64,000 nucleotides of DNA from NCBI GenBank assembly GCA_003586115.2, contig QVOM02000116.1, forward strand, positions 32,031,062 to 32,095,061, read 5' to 3'. The first letter of the stretch is position 1, and every line of letters starts with the position of its first letter. The stretch is from Salvator merianae. Lineage: Eukaryota > Chordata > Lepidosauria > Squamata > Teiidae. A program made the position numbers and the translations under genes. This document shows positions 23,701 to 42,932 of this stretch, piece after piece. Below the pieces are notes generated by a model. It made no database searches, had not been told where the DNA came from, and was given only the letters and a program-made list of their open reading frames with translations.

Positions 23701-26241
23701 ACTTTTAACTCTGGCTCGCAAGCCAGCTTAGGTACATGGGAAGCTTCTTTAGATTGAATTAGATCATGGGTCAGCTGTTGGCTTCCCACCATCTAAGACA
23801 AGAGCCTCTGCCAGCTCCACCTAAAATGCTGAGGATTGGACTAAGCCCTTTGTTAAGGGGAAGCAGATGGTCTAACACTGAGCTGTGGCCCTTCGAGTTT
23901 ATAATGGGAGCTCTAGCCAACATTAATCCTAGTTAGAGTCAATGCAGTCATAATCCTTTGCCCTAATTAAAGTTGCTGCTGGAATAGCAGGAAGAGTTAC
24001 GGGTACAAGGATTTGATACTTGGGAGTATTGTATCTGGCCAAGACCTTATTGCTGAAAATTGATGCCAGAGTGGTTAACTCTGTCCTTCCAGATATTTCT
24101 GAACTACAGATTCTGTCAGCTGCAGCCAGCATATCCAGTGGCAAGCAATGATGGTTGCTGAAGATCAGAAATGTTTGAAGGGGCATAACTGGACCACTGT
24201 GGTCTGTGCTTCTGTCTTCTCTTATCCATATGTGGTTCATTTTGCTGGTAATTTGATGAACCAGCACTGATTGAATAAAAGTAGCACTTAACAAAATGCC
24301 TTATTATATGACATTGGAAATTCTTTTGTGGGCTGCTATGCAGATGGCGGCACTTTTGAGAGTGAGATGGTTTAACCATGTGATTGTCTGTCCCAGAATA
24401 ATAATGACTAGCTTACATCCTGCTGCCTCTCCCCTAAAGAAAGTAAGGATGAAGGTGTGAACTATACCTCAGCTTCTCCCTGTCAACCTTTTCTACACTG
24501 ACTCCAACGTCTGCAGTTTGGCTAATCTGAAGTCAGTTTTGCAATGAATGAAAAGGATTCTTGGGCAAATATGATTGGAAGTTATGCAGGTAGAACGACT
24601 ATTATCAGTGATGCTTCTGGCAGCAGTTTTGTTAGTTCACAATGCAGTACTCCACAACAATTCTTTCCTAATTCCCTCTGGCACTGAACAAAAGTGGAAG
24701 TAGGTTTTTATAAGGATGCAAAATTGCCTTTCTCCCAGGACGCTTTGTGCATTTATACTACAAATGCTGTTAAACTGCTCTGAGTGCATTCAGTTTATTG
24801 TTGCTGAACATACTAGGAAAACTGGCAGACTACGGTTAATTCATAGTCAGTTTGTGTTTGACTTGTATTCATCATGTGATACAAATCAAACTGACCTCTG
24901 TGCCTATTTGTATAAACATTGGAAAGTATTTCCCAGACTTGGCTTGCGTTCAGTTTCACTAACACTGAATAAAAGATTTGTAAATACCTGAATTTGCATC
25001 TGCATCTCTAAATAAGTCTCTTGAGGCAGCACAGGCTTGCACAGAGATTTCTTAATCTGTGTTTTATTCAAGAATTTTGAGTGTAGTTCTCTTGTGGTGA
25101 GAGCTTGGAGGTAACTTATGTAGTGAGGAGTTATTTTTTTCCTTTAATCAAGTCTTCAGAGCTTATTTGAATAAGTTACTTCTGTAATCCATTGATTCAA
25201 GGAAATTTGAGTTGTGCCTTGAATAGTTTTCACAGGTTTACAGTTTTTCAACTCATATTTAGTTGCTGATAGTAATTATGTAAATTCAGCCCCATTTATA
25301 GTAGCATACAGTGAATGCCCCTCGCATTGCTTATGGCCAATAAACTCGATAATAGTGATGATCATGTTAATAAAAAGCTGACTGTCCTATGCATATCCAT
25401 TGCGTTTGTGACTGAACATGTTTTGAATTCAGTTCATTCACGATAACCACAGCATTGTTTCCACTGAGTCATGCTGGCTTCCAGTATTAGTGAACATTTT
25501 CTCCATATTCCCTCCTCCCCAAAGCCGTCACAGTATAACACTTTAGTCACATAATAATGATGAACCCAGGTGCCATCCCATACATCCCAGTCAGTTAAAA
25601 AAAAAAGGTCTCTTGCAAACATGTCCTCAAATGACTGCTGTGTCAAACAAACCATTTCTCTATCTATGCATATTTAGAACAATGCCTTTGTATGCACGAC
25701 CCATGTCAGTGTCATCCATGGAGGGGATACATTGGTGTTATTCTGCAAATGGAATTGCCATGTACTGTAAGAAATGTTAACTATGGCTCTGGGCCACATT
25801 ATAAAAGAAATGCAGCTATAAACCTCCAAACTCTACATTAATTAAAAGGAGAAGGATATTTTAGTGTGATGTGCAAACTTTCCTTTGATGTTATTTGCAA
25901 ATACAGCAAGTCTCTCTTTCTCCAACACATCTGATAAAAAATACTGTTTAAATTTATAATCTGTGATTATTTCTGTGTTAGTACAATATGAATCGTACAT
26001 TGATATATGTGCATCATCTATATTTTTCAGAGTTCGGATGTTGATTGATGAAGGTTATGAAGACAAAGTTTTAATTGCTCATGACATACATACCAAGAAT
26101 AGATTGAAGAAATATGGAGGTCATGGCTATTCTCATATACTTGAAAACATAGTCCCCAAAATGCGAGTTAGAGGCATATCACAAGACAAGATTGATAAGC
26201 TCTTGAAAGCAAATCCAAGACAGTGGCTGACATTTAAGTAG
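8346..26241 (+). CDS. PTER: PTER, phosphotriesterase-related protein (whole coding region, 4 exons, 349 aa)
   Basis: The coding sequence joins 8346-8777, 14503-14768, 22790-22930 and 26031-26241. This gives 1050 bp, or 349 codons plus stop, the same length as mammalian PTER. All introns are GT-AG and the joined frame has no internal stop. The protein is an amidohydrolase-superfamily TIM barrel. Metal-ligand positions are all present: H26 and H28 (THEHLAM), E169 (IGEIGCSW, where bacterial phosphotriesterases have a carboxylated Lys), H201 (IIHPGR), H230 (MSHMDR) and D298 (IAHDIHT). The C-terminus ends QWLTFK as in mammals. Mammalian PTER has been reported to hydrolyse N-acetyltaurine to taurine and acetate; activity here is inferred. 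The gene converges with C1QL3, as in the human genome. Upstream 5'UTR exons and promoter were not identified. Confidence 0.97.
9035..9234. mobile_element. Tc1/mariner-like MITE (200 bp, TA duplication)
   Basis: The left end is CAGTCATCCCTGGTGTTAC and the right end read inverted is CAGTCATCCCTCTTATAAT. TA flanks both ends (9033-9034, 9235-9236). No coding. The ends resemble Tigger-type termini (CAGT...CC). Confidence 0.75.
9789..10221. mobile_element. Diverged copy of the 5768-6191 MITE family
   Basis: It starts GGGTGCCTCTATGC. Internal blocks match the family: TAGTCCCAGGATATCGAGG, CTGGATGCTAGTCAAG, GGCAGGCCCTTGGCTTGCAC and ATGATTGCCTCTTCCTGTC. The right terminal GGAGGCAG has lost the expected CACCC end. 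Confidence 0.65.
11143..11208. repeat. Short interspersed repeat (ACTTCTGAGTRAACA-type)
   Basis: It contains GTAGGTTCTGTTGAACC and GTTACTTCTGAGTGAACAC. The same repeat type is seen near 23373, 30185 and 31045. The unit ends in a GGATTGC-like block in better copies. Confidence 0.45.
11460..12720 (+). mobile_element. L2/CR1-clade LINE fragment (endonuclease end to start of reverse transcriptase)
   Basis: Decayed coding is readable in plus frames. An endonuclease C-terminal motif appears as [13 protein letters not shown] near 11650, and [15 protein letters not shown] residues near 11740. The linker [20 protein letters not shown] (from 12270) leads to the reverse transcriptase entry [13 protein letters not shown] near 12440, and degraded NYRPISNLP-like text follows to about 12700. 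Frameshifts and stops are frequent. Confidence 0.7.
14503..14768 (+). CDS. PTER: PTER second coding exon
   Basis: The acceptor is TTTTCTCTAG ending at 14502; the donor is GTAAAA at 14769. The exon encodes residues 145-232 plus two bases of R233. It carries E169 in [10 protein letters not shown]201 in IIHPGR and H230 in MSHMDR, three of the six metal ligands. The 266 bp leave phase 2, completed by the first base of the next exon. A (GATT)n run begins 25 bp after the donor. Confidence 0.96.
14793..14825. repeat. (GATT)n microsatellite
   Basis: About eight near-perfect GATT units start 25 bp after the donor of PTER coding exon 2. Confidence 0.9.
15640..17570 (+). mobile_element. L2/CR1-clade LINE fragment (linker, reverse transcriptase, 3' end)
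   Basis: It begins with an [16 protein letters not shown] linker near 15740. Reverse-transcriptase blocks follow: [18 protein letters not shown] near 16240, a [24 protein letters not shown] across a frameshift near 16350, [15 protein letters not shown] near 16540, and an ADNTQLCFS block (the YADDT-type catalytic box) near 16620. Then [13 protein letters not shown] near 17000 and the family 3' UTR to about 17570. It lies in PTER intron 2 in sense orientation; multiple stops make it dead. Confidence 0.75.
17665..17812. mobile_element. MIR-like / tRNA-SINE 3' region
   Basis: It reads like the widespread vertebrate MIR-type pattern: ATCCTTACAATAACACTGAG, then a degraded GGTCACCCAGTGA-like part, and TCTCCCAATTCCTAGTTTAAC with CACTCAAGTCACTTACAC. 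Old and diverged. Confidence 0.5.
17815..17895. repeat. Copy of the palindromic CTCCAGATRTT repeat family
   Basis: It contains GGTCTTCCAGGTGTTCCGG, the sub-motif AATGCTGGGAACTGTAGTTC and the closing CTTCTGGAGGACTGC. It is diverged relative to the 1027 copy and lies directly after a MIR-like fragment. Confidence 0.5.
19110..19245 (-). mobile_element. tRNA-derived (Sauria-type) SINE, reversed
   Basis: The plus strand shows GGGGATCGAACTTGCAATCC followed by CTCTGCTTTTGAGGCAG, the reverse complement of a tRNA B-box region. The left part has the Sauria SINE body pattern (GGTGATTTATTACCTTA). The 5' end is lost. Confidence 0.5.
20800..21130. mobile_element. Probable further diverged relative of the same MITE family
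   Basis: It shares the layout GGGATTGCCACACATATCTG ... CCTGGATGTGTGCATC ... GGCAAAAAAAGACACCC with the copies at 9789 and 50490, but terminal repeats are not legible. It contains a perfect hairpin CCAGGTATTTTGATACCTGG at 21000-21019. Confidence 0.35.
21366..22622. mobile_element. 1.26-kb non-autonomous Harbinger-like element, TTA duplication
   Basis: The left end is GGCTGTTTCCAGACGTGGCT. The right end read inverted is GGGTGTGATCAGACGGGCT. TTA flanks both (21363-21365, 22623-22625). Inside are a direct repeat TTTCTGTCTTGAAAAGGGA (near 21990 and 22037) and a long-range inverted repeat (CCTTCTGTAG at 22267 with CTACAGAAGG at 22350, plus AAACTTTTCAA with TTGAAAAGTTT). No transposase is readable. 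Confidence 0.75.
22790..22930 (+). CDS. PTER: PTER third coding exon
   Basis: The acceptor is CAACTTCAG ending at 22789; the donor is GTGAGT at 22931. The first base completes R233; the exon then encodes [20 protein letters not shown] to residue 279 plus two bases of R280. Its 141 bp correspond to the barrel strand and loop between H230 and D298, with the family-typical YDLFGTE segment. It lies 167 bp downstream of a 1.26-kb non-autonomous transposon. Confidence 0.95.
23373..23441. repeat. Short interspersed repeat (ACTTCTGAGTRAACA-type)
   Basis: It contains GGGACTTACCTTTGAGTAAA then GTGAGGATTGCAC, close to the reptile repeat type noted at 11143. Confidence 0.5.
23730..23900 (-). mobile_element. 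tRNA-derived SINE, reversed
   Basis: Read on the minus strand it starts GGGCCACAGCTCAGTGTTAG and ACCATCTGCTTCC (A-box region), then CAATCCTCAGCATTTTAGG (decayed B-box region), and ends AAGCTTCCCATGTACCTAAG. The tail resembles the AAGGCAGCTTCCTATGT ending of reptile tRNA-SINEs mobilised by CR1-like LINEs. Confidence 0.65.
24080..24185. repeat. Copy of the palindromic CTCCAGATRTT repeat family
   Basis: It starts GTCCTTCCAGATATTTCTGA with ACTACAGATTCTGTCAGCTG following, and ends near CAGAAATGTTTGAAGGGGC. It is a degenerate copy. Confidence 0.45.
26031..26241 (+). CDS. PTER: PTER last coding exon and stop codon
   Basis: The acceptor is TATTTTTCAG ending at 26030. The first base completes R280; the exon then encodes [20 protein letters not shown] and onward to QWLTFK and TAG at 26239-26241. 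D298, the last metal ligand, sits in AHDIHT, and the GGHGYSHI motif follows. The open frame runs further upstream (from 25963), but that part is intron; the splice junction is fixed by matching R-VRxL of the family. Confidence 0.95.
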
Positions 26242-26555
26242 ACAAACAAAAGTATTACCCTTCCCAGATTTGCTTTTGCAAAAATGGAAATTTGTAACCT
26301 AAATTGTTTGTGTTGTGGGGAAGAATCTATGATTCATTAGTAAAACTGCTACATACCTGGCAGCTGGCTGTCTTTTAAAGTATTGTAGGAAATAGTAGGT
26401 ATGTGTTTGGGCATGTATGGTTGTTTGGATTGCCGCCACAAACTACTTGAGATTCTTTGCATCAGGGAGTGGAGGACAGGCTTGGCACGGTATCCCTTGC
26501 TTTGTACCAAGCTGCTGACTCCATGGCTTGGCACTTTGGTCAGATCGATCTTGCA

Positions 26556-26561
26556 AATAAA
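26556..26561 (+). promoter_or_regulatory. Candidate PTER polyadenylation signal (AATAAA)
   Basis: This is the first AATAAA after the PTER stop, about 315 nt downstream. Further AATAAA hexamers occur in the AT-rich region to 30.3 kb, so the true cleavage site cannot be chosen by reading. Confidence 0.25.
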
Positions 26562-27274
26562 GCCAAGCCGGTTTGGATTTGGTCAAATTGACTTGGCATG
26601 GTTGACAATGAATCAGAGAGAAGAGACTAAATATGATGAGAAGGTAGCTCACACCAGTCTTTCTTCTACTCCTCTACGCAGTCACTGGGGACAAAAAATT
26701 CAGCAGTTTTGATTGTGGTCTCAATCCACCACACATGCCTGGTCATTAGGGTACCTAGATAGAAAAGAGCATAAGGGGTTTTCACTTCAATAGCTGTGAC
26801 AGATTTTTAGGAAATGCTGCAAATGTTACAATGTCATATTCTCCACTAATATTAAAGATGCAGGAGCTCTGTCCTTTTTTATTTCAAATGTTTATCCTAT
26901 GTTCAGTCCTCTCTAGATCTTCTAGTCTGGGGATGGCAGAGGCAGTTTAAAGCATAGCAAAAGAATTTGCAGAAGTATTTACTTCACAGGAGGGTAGACT
27001 GAAGGAGTTTGTCCTACATATCACATTTCTAAAAGCACTAATATCTGCCAAGAAGAAAAGCAGAGGCATGCATTAATGAGCTACATCTAAGAACACACCC
27101 AGACAACCTTAAGAAGATCTTCGAGCCACATACAAGCCAAAGCTGGTATAGTAATTAGAATAACCACTGAAGTCCAGTATTGGGATTGGATTCCAGCATC
27201 ATCATGGAATCCTAATCCTGACTTATATCGACTTATATCTTACCAGGTCCTTGGATGAATTTAAAAATTCTTCT

Positions 27275-27615
27275 GTGCATGCAAGGCAGCCTTCCTGTCT
27301 GGGGCAGGGGTACTGGACCTATGGCCTACTAGGTTGTGCAGAAGTGCATCTTCCATCTTCTGCCTTCTCAGTGGTAGCCCCCAGACTATGGAATAGTCTC
27401 CCTCCTAAGCTGCACCAGGCATCTTCATGATATACATTTAGAAGACTGGCAAACTCACACCAATTTACCCTGGTCTTTGGCTGAAGAAACAGCTTCTCCT
27501 CCCCACTTTCAGACACTGTTGCTATATTTAGTGGGTTCTTTTAAAATTGTTTTTATTGTTGTAACCCTCCCTGATACCTTCAGGCATAGGGCAGGATAAA
27601 ATGTAAATAAATAAT
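27275..27615 (+). mobile_element. L2-like LINE 3' end
   Basis: It reads GTGGTAGCCCCCAGACTATG-GAATAGTC (the usual ...LWNSL... region of L2-like ORF2), then ATTGTTGTAACCCTCCCTGA, TTCAGGCATAGGGCAGGATA and a short (TAAA)n-like tail. The tail matches 62390-62470. Confidence 0.65.
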
Positions 27616-30600
27616 CATATGCCTGAGAACTGACCATGCTAACTGAAGCAGATGGATGCTGAATTGAACAACATCTGGAGGGCCACAGACTCCTGTCATA
27701 AACCTTTATAGGAAGGCTCCTTTAGCAAGGGATGACAGTAAAGAGAAATGATGTTTAATCGACTTTTCTCAGGTTTATTGCACTTCCCCTTTATATAATC
27801 AAAACTCTGTGAACCATATTGCAGTTCAAAAATGTATTGTTCAAAAACGGTAATGATAAACCTAAGGGGGAAAGGAGTTTGAAAAATCAGTGTGTGTTAA
27901 GGAAACGTGTAGACAGTCTTTTTTTTCTTCATGAGCGGATGAGTGAACACTGCTGCTTATATAAGAAGCTATAAGGAGTTACTGAGGTGGCATATTCTAA
28001 ACATTGATTGCAGAACTGCAAGTGTATAAAGATGTGGGCCTTTTCAAGATGCAGCTGCTGTCTTTCTTGGGGAATCTTATAGCACAATCGATGCATGTTG
28101 AGCAGAAGCTTAAAATTTATTCACAAGATATATGTACGCAGCTTGTAACTTGAGGATTTCTACTTACTAATGTAATATCCTAGCATATTTACTGAGAACT
28201 ATTTCCAAGTAGATGTAGATAGGATTTAGGGGTTGCCTAAAATGTCTTCTATCTGAAATAATTTGATTTTTATTGTTCCTGCTAATTAGCCAGCTGTTCT
28301 TTATTTAAGTCTTGATTTTTTTGATCTTTACAAAATTATGTTTAAATGACATTGACATAAAATGGAAGGTAACAGTCAGTGCTTCAAAATGCTACAGTAT
28401 AGTTAAATTCTTTTGTTGTAAAATGGCATTGTAACAAATAGTTTGAAAAATAGTTTCAGGGTGAATAAATGAATTGGAAAGCCTCAAAATACACATTAAT
28501 GCACTTGTGCAGACTTTAATCTTATTGAAAATTAGCAGGTACAGTTCCACAAACTGAGATGTGCTTCTTTTGATTTCAAGAGGTATAAACACGTCTACCT
28601 TCTCAACAGACACTGATCAATGTACTTAAATAAACCAAAGTTTTGTTTGTGTTCGTGTTTTGTTAAATAAAATCCTCATAGGTTTTATAATCAGCGCAAT
28701 GGAGTTCAGATTTCATTCTAAGCTTTTTAGGAATATATGCAACACAAAGTATTTTGAAGAGACAATAGCAACTCAGAAAAATGTAATAATGTATAAGCTA
28801 TTGTAACAAAAGCTCATAATGTACAGATTGTCAAAATACGATCTAATGAGTTTTCTTGTTTTCTCTGGTTCCAAGCAAATTAGAAATTCTGATTTATTTA
28901 TATATTGGCTGCTTAAAAATAAAAATCAAGCATTAAGTTTATTATAATTCAGCATTGGCAGCAAATTCCCTGCATGATTTCATATTGACTGGGAATATCT
29001 TGTTATAAGTTACAGCTGAGTGAATTTTGTATAAAGGATTGTGCACATATATAATAGGGGTTTCTTTCTCCTTTTCTTAAGTAACAGCACTCTACATTGT
29101 ATCCCAAGCTGCAACCGAATCTTAGCTCTAGAAAGAAAAAAGGATTTCTGCATAGATTAACTTGCTTCTCAGAAAAGTCATTTTTGTCCTGTTCGACAGC
29201 AAAACATAGCATGTTTCAAAAAAGATATATACCAAGTATCCACTGTCAAATACAGCTGTAAAATTAGTTGATGATGTCAAATATGCCATCAAATTATAAA
29301 GTTCAGTTCAATGTATCTTTTTGCTGAAATGAAATACAAATAATAAAACCTGATGCCATAAGTGAATCAATTTAGCCCAAATCAGCTAGTCTAAAGAAAT
29401 GTGATATAAATGCATTGTGAATGGCATTTTTCACTATACATACATATGGCATAGTGGAACATTATGCATTTGAATGCATTCCTAAAAGGGTACAGAGAAT
29501 GGAATTGGCATAATTCAATATACTCACTTAAAAATGGTTTTTTTACATTTTTAATATCTCATGTAAAGACTTTAAAAAATATGCATATTATACTTTGTGA
29601 AAAGGACCATATTTTGAATATTTTTATACTTCAGACTGGATTTGATCTTTGGTGGCAGGTCCTATTAAACAGGAACTAGCCTTGCCTGACATTTTTACTA
29701 TTTCTTTTAAAATAAATGTTTAATAGATTCAAATAAGCAAGCTCAGTTTCCTGTATATGTCTCCAGATTTGTTGAACACAGACACGTTTCATCTGGACTT
29801 AACTCCGACTGGTTTCAGTGGAAGTTACCTTTATGTAAATGTATATAGAAGTAGCAGCAACAAGGCTATTGTGTTACATATTGTATCAAGAAACCAAATC
29901 CCAGAATCTCTTCTATATGGTTTTAGAAACCTCTCAGGAATGTGGAGGCATTAATTGCCAAATCCTTTTTGATGGAAATACAGTGGAAAATTACCTGTTG
30001 CTTAACTTAATGCAAGAAAAACAGATTTAAAATAAACATGATTTCTTTCATACTTCAAGGTCCTTTTGCATTATTTTCTTACTTTTTAATTATATACATA
30101 TCACAGACTCTGTTTCTTTCACATTCTGGCACTATGAAGGCCTCATCACATTGGACTGATGGTGAAACAAACCACATCCTTTGTATTAGCACTGTTATAG
30201 CGTAATCCTATATATGACTACATTGATGAAGACAGATGTAGGATTGCAGCCTAATACATTTTCATAACTTCTGGTGTAATGGTTATGCTCACCTTTCAAT
30301 ATATAAAATTTTAGCATTTTCTGTTCAATAAAATAGAAACTACTATAAATTTATATACACAATTAGCTGCTTCAGAGCACTTTCAGCACAATTTAAAATA
30401 ATCCATGAAGGACAGGAGTTTTAAACTGTCTGGTTGTTAACATACTACTATATCTTTACTTGCAAGGAAAGAAGGAAAAGTTAGTACTGAAAATGATATG
30501 AGTGATATTAACTCCTTCATTGTTTTTGTTTAGATAGGACAGTTAAAATATTTGTTTAATCAGACTTTCATGCCCCTTAACCTTTTGGGTTGCTGGGAAT

Positions 30601-31044
30601 TTTATTATTTTCTATTGCTTGCATATATTTTATATAGGATAAACCTTATGGTACTCTACTGTTTTATAGAAGTGGAATAGAAAAAAAATATATAAAAATG
30701 GCATCTGGATATCCTAGCACTTTACAAAGGACCTTGTAGGTAACTTTTGATATATATTCAAACTTGAATTCCACAGCTGTCAATTATTTAGCCTAACAAG
30801 AGCCAATTTATAGATTATGGAAATAGTAAAATGATAAAAGAATTCTTACTATGAGCAATACTATTAAAAATGCATAAAACAATACATCTTTTTGTAATGC
30901 TTGTACAGCATGCATTTCTGATGTTGCAATGGACCTATTTATTAGTACACTACAGCATATTCTACAACTGGAGCATGAAATGACCTTATTGAATAGAATG
31001 GTATGGACTATTTTTTTTTTGGTCACATTCTAACATGAGTCAAA

Positions 31045-31110
31045 TTGCAGTCTTACATAGTACGATGAATTTGATGGGACTTTGTTCTGAGAAGATGTGG
31101 AAAGACTGCA
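31045..31110. repeat. Short interspersed repeat (ACTTCTGAGTRAACA-type)
   Basis: It contains GAATTTGATGGGACTTTGTT and CTGAGAAGATGTGGAAAGAC. A probable related fragment lies at 30185-30260, ending GTAGGATTGCAGCC. Confidence 0.45.
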
Positions 31111-31466
31111 CTAGAAAGCCCTATTTACATGTATGAATCCATGCATGCATACCCCTAGCTGTGTGGGAACTGCTTTCAAAAGCTTAAAAACTGTACAAAA
31201 TAAGTGTATGAAATAATGGCAAACTTGGAAGATCATTCCCAGTATGATTAGCTTCCTGTGGACTAAGTGAGAATATCAGTGCTGTCAGTGGTACCTATGT
31301 GGTTGCATGTACTTACCTACTACAGGTGCTTTGGTCAGCACATGGAGAAGCTCCCATACAGCTAAGGATATGAATGCATATATGTACGTGCAGATGGAAC
31401 CCAGTGAACAAAATATAGGGTGAGCTATGCAAGGTAAGATGAGTTTAAATGTTAACTGGGATCACT

Positions 31467-31665
31467 GGCTGCATTAAAAAAGTAGCTCAAAGGAGAATTA
31501 GAAGTGGCAGCATGCGAGCACTAGTGTTCTCTTCCCACTTCTAATCCACCTTTTGGACCTGTATTTTCTGGCCTTTAATGTGGATTAAGGCACTAGCATG
31601 TGGGCATGACTAGCTCTAAGCTGCTTTTTAACCACTTACTTTCTTTACTGTGTGTGGATGCTGCC
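31467..31665. mobile_element. Palindromic MITE, GGCTGCATT family, ACT duplication
   Basis: Ends are GGCTGCATTAAAAAAG and GTGTGGATGCTGCC, flanked by ACT on both sides (31464-31466, 31666-31668). The middle TCTAATCCAC ... CTGGCCTTTAATGTGGATTA is shared with copies at 42933, 43171 and 60138. Confidence 0.75.
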
Positions 31666-32520
31666 ACTGAGTCTTACAGGACAAAGGAAATGAGCAGCAT
31701 TTAGTACCACGTTATGGGAAGGAGAAAAGTCTGCATTGCCATCCTCATCAATAAAAAAGTGACCAAAAAGGAAAGACTAATATTCCACAAAAATGGTGGT
31801 CCTAGGTGTTTTCTTCTTCTGTTTATTTCCCCCCATATAGCAAAATAGTTTAACTTGTTCCTTTTTGGTGGTGAAGAGGAAATGACCCAGCTGAAGACAT
31901 GGTCAAAATGAGGGCAAGACATCCATATGACTCTGGAATTGAATGGAGGGATAACCTTCCCAAGAGTTTTTTCTGTACATTTAATGTTTTTTAAAATAGC
32001 TAATTAAACCAGATATATACCAAATGTCAAGTCCAAGCTGTGCCTGCAGCATCCCAAGTGGCAGGATATGGTTGGTTTCTATTGTAATCTAAACAGATTT
32101 TTCACATATTTCATGCATGGTAATCATATGGATTCAGAACACTTTGGAATGAGGCCTTGTGCTCCCACAGACTGCCCATTCACTTCAAGTGGAGGTAGCA
32201 AATCAACTAGTACAAAGAAACTGATGTGTGGATTTTTCTCCCCTCTATGGAAATGCATGGAATAAGCCCTGCAGTTATTAAAACTCTACGTAGACTGGAG
32301 GTCCTGCATCTAACACTGAACTGGATCAAAAGAAGAAACCTAAAAGCTAGGACATAACTGTGCTGTCAACATTTTATACCCCTGACTTACACTTACAAAC
32401 AATAAAATTGACACTAAGGCTTGAAGCAGGTTAATTTCTATTTCTAGGTAGTAAGGGAATATAAGGACAAGGCAAATAATTCCGCTGGAGGGAATAAGCA
32501 AAATTCAATTACATCTTCCT

Positions 32521-32526
32521 TTTATT
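32521..32526 (-). promoter_or_regulatory. Candidate C1QL3 polyadenylation hexamer
   Basis: The minus strand reads AATAAA about 445 nt after the stop codon. An earlier one at 32906-32911 is only about 60 nt after the stop and another lies at 31822-31827. The choice among them needs transcript data. Confidence 0.2.
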
Positions 32527-32969
32527 TTAAAATCATTCCTCACCACATACTATGAGTTGGCTCCACACGCATCATAGTTAGCAGGTAAGTCACAAGTACC
32601 AAAGCAGATGGACGGATAAAAGCAGCAAGATCATAGCACATCAAAAGTATCATAAATGCTGAAGAAATAATTCAGTGCCTTAGGGTGTTTTAATCCCCTC
32701 TCTATAAAAGTTGTGATCTATATAGGACTTCATACGGACACTAACAACAAGTAGTATTTTGCTTTGGCGATAGTGGATCACACATCTGTTTAACTTGCTC
32801 TATTTTTAATGCACTCTTTTTCAGGGTTGTACAGATGTGAGTCAGGTAGCATTTTTCCCTATTACTGAGGTGTCCCACGCATCCAGTATCCTCTGGGATT
32901 CTTGATTTATTGACTTTTTTTGCCATGTATATCCATCACTTGGAAGAATGCCATTTAGTTCTTGACTCA

Positions 32970-41758
<8,789 letters not shown>

Positions 41759-42150
41759 TCACACTTTTATGCTCCTGCTGGCGATCGACTTTTTTTTTTC
41801 CGCCTGTGCCAGCTCGAATCAACTTCCCCGCTGCTCCTCCCGATCGCCTCTCTCTCGCTGCCTTCCCGCGGTTTTTTCCCCCCTTCCTTTCCACTCACTC
41901 ATTCATCCTCTCGCTTCTGCAGCTGCACCAGCTTGCCGAGAGGAGCGGAGAAGAAGAGCGGGAGCTCGCTCGGGGAAATTCCTTGGCGCGCCGCACCGAT
42001 CGCGGCGCAAGCGATGGAAGCCTCCCTTTCCGGCTCGATCGCCCGAGCAGCCGCGGAGCGCCTCTCGCTTAAGCTGCACCAGCTCTGAGCGCACGCAGCA
42101 AGCAACAGCCACTTGCCACGCTAAGAGGAGGCTGGCAAAGGCGCCGGGGT

Positions 42151-42158
42151 AATTTATA
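42151..42158 (-). promoter_or_regulatory. Candidate TATA box for C1QL3
   Basis: The minus strand reads TATAAATT in the context CTTATAAATTACC, flanked by GC-rich DNA. A start site 25-30 bp downstream would lie near 42125-42130 and leave a 5'UTR of about 715 nt before the ATG at 41413. It is the only clear TATA-like word I saw just upstream of the island core. Confidence 0.45.
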
Positions 42159-42932
42159 AGCCCCCAAAAGCGCAAGAGAAAGGAGAGCTGCCTTGGCGCC
42201 TCATCCCAGCATCTGCTGCGCTCGTCCCACTCATGAGAGTTTGGCATCTCATTGACAAGTGTGGGGAAACGTTTTCCTCCGCTCTTCTCCCCTTTCCCTC
42301 CCCCCCCCACTTCTCTCTTTTCCTCACTGAGCAGTGAAATTGTGAGCATTTCCCTTGCTGAGCCCTGAGTGATGACAGCTTTTCCCCGCTTTTTTCTCTT
42401 TTGCTAGAACACATCAAGGAAGGGTAAAGAGAGCGAGAGAGAAAGATCTCCTTAACACCTTTGAGATAACCTTCAGATCACTGATTCAGAAGGTGGAGGT
42501 GCCCCCCACTTCTAGTTTAATGGTCCCCCCAGTGGCCTGCGTCTGACATGAGAAGTATCACTTTTAATTCAAGGGCGTTATAGTTCGCCCACCAACTGAA
42601 TAAAAGCTGTGTGGAAATGCACCCATTCAGGCACCATGATCCATGGGGTTGAATGCCGCTCCGCTTTTAGACTGGCACTGAATTTGCTTCGAATGTGTGG
42701 TGACCTAGAGAACATGCGGAACATCTTGGGCTTCATCTCCCCCTCTGAAAATTAATAGCAGTATAAATTAGATACAAAAGTTGGGGGGAAGGAAGGGCAT
42801 CCTGTTTTTTACAGATCATTATTGTGAAACCTACCATCTACTAACTGCCTGATATTTTTTTTCGTAAGTGACGTGTATAAAGATAGCAGTCAGTACACAA
42901 ATGTGCTCAAACAGTCGTGAGGTTGTGAGTAA

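Larger units (their letters stand above)
22931..26030 (+). other. PTER intron 3
   Basis: 3.1 kb with GT-AG ends. It contains a short reptile repeat near 23373, a reversed tRNA-SINE at 23730-23900 and a palindromic-repeat fragment near 24080. Nothing recognisable from 24200 to 26030. Confidence 0.8.
26242..32969. other. Convergent PTER/C1QL3 3'UTR and intergenic zone
   Basis: 6.7 kb, AT-rich, between the two stop codons. It must hold both 3'UTRs. Recognised inside are an L2-like 3' tail at 27275-27615, short reptile repeats near 30.2 and 31.05 kb, and a MITE at 31467-31665. 27700-30180 and 31700-32960 show no repeat or coding signal and could be 3'UTR or conserved non-coding DNA; this cannot be judged without comparison. 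Confidence 0.7.
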
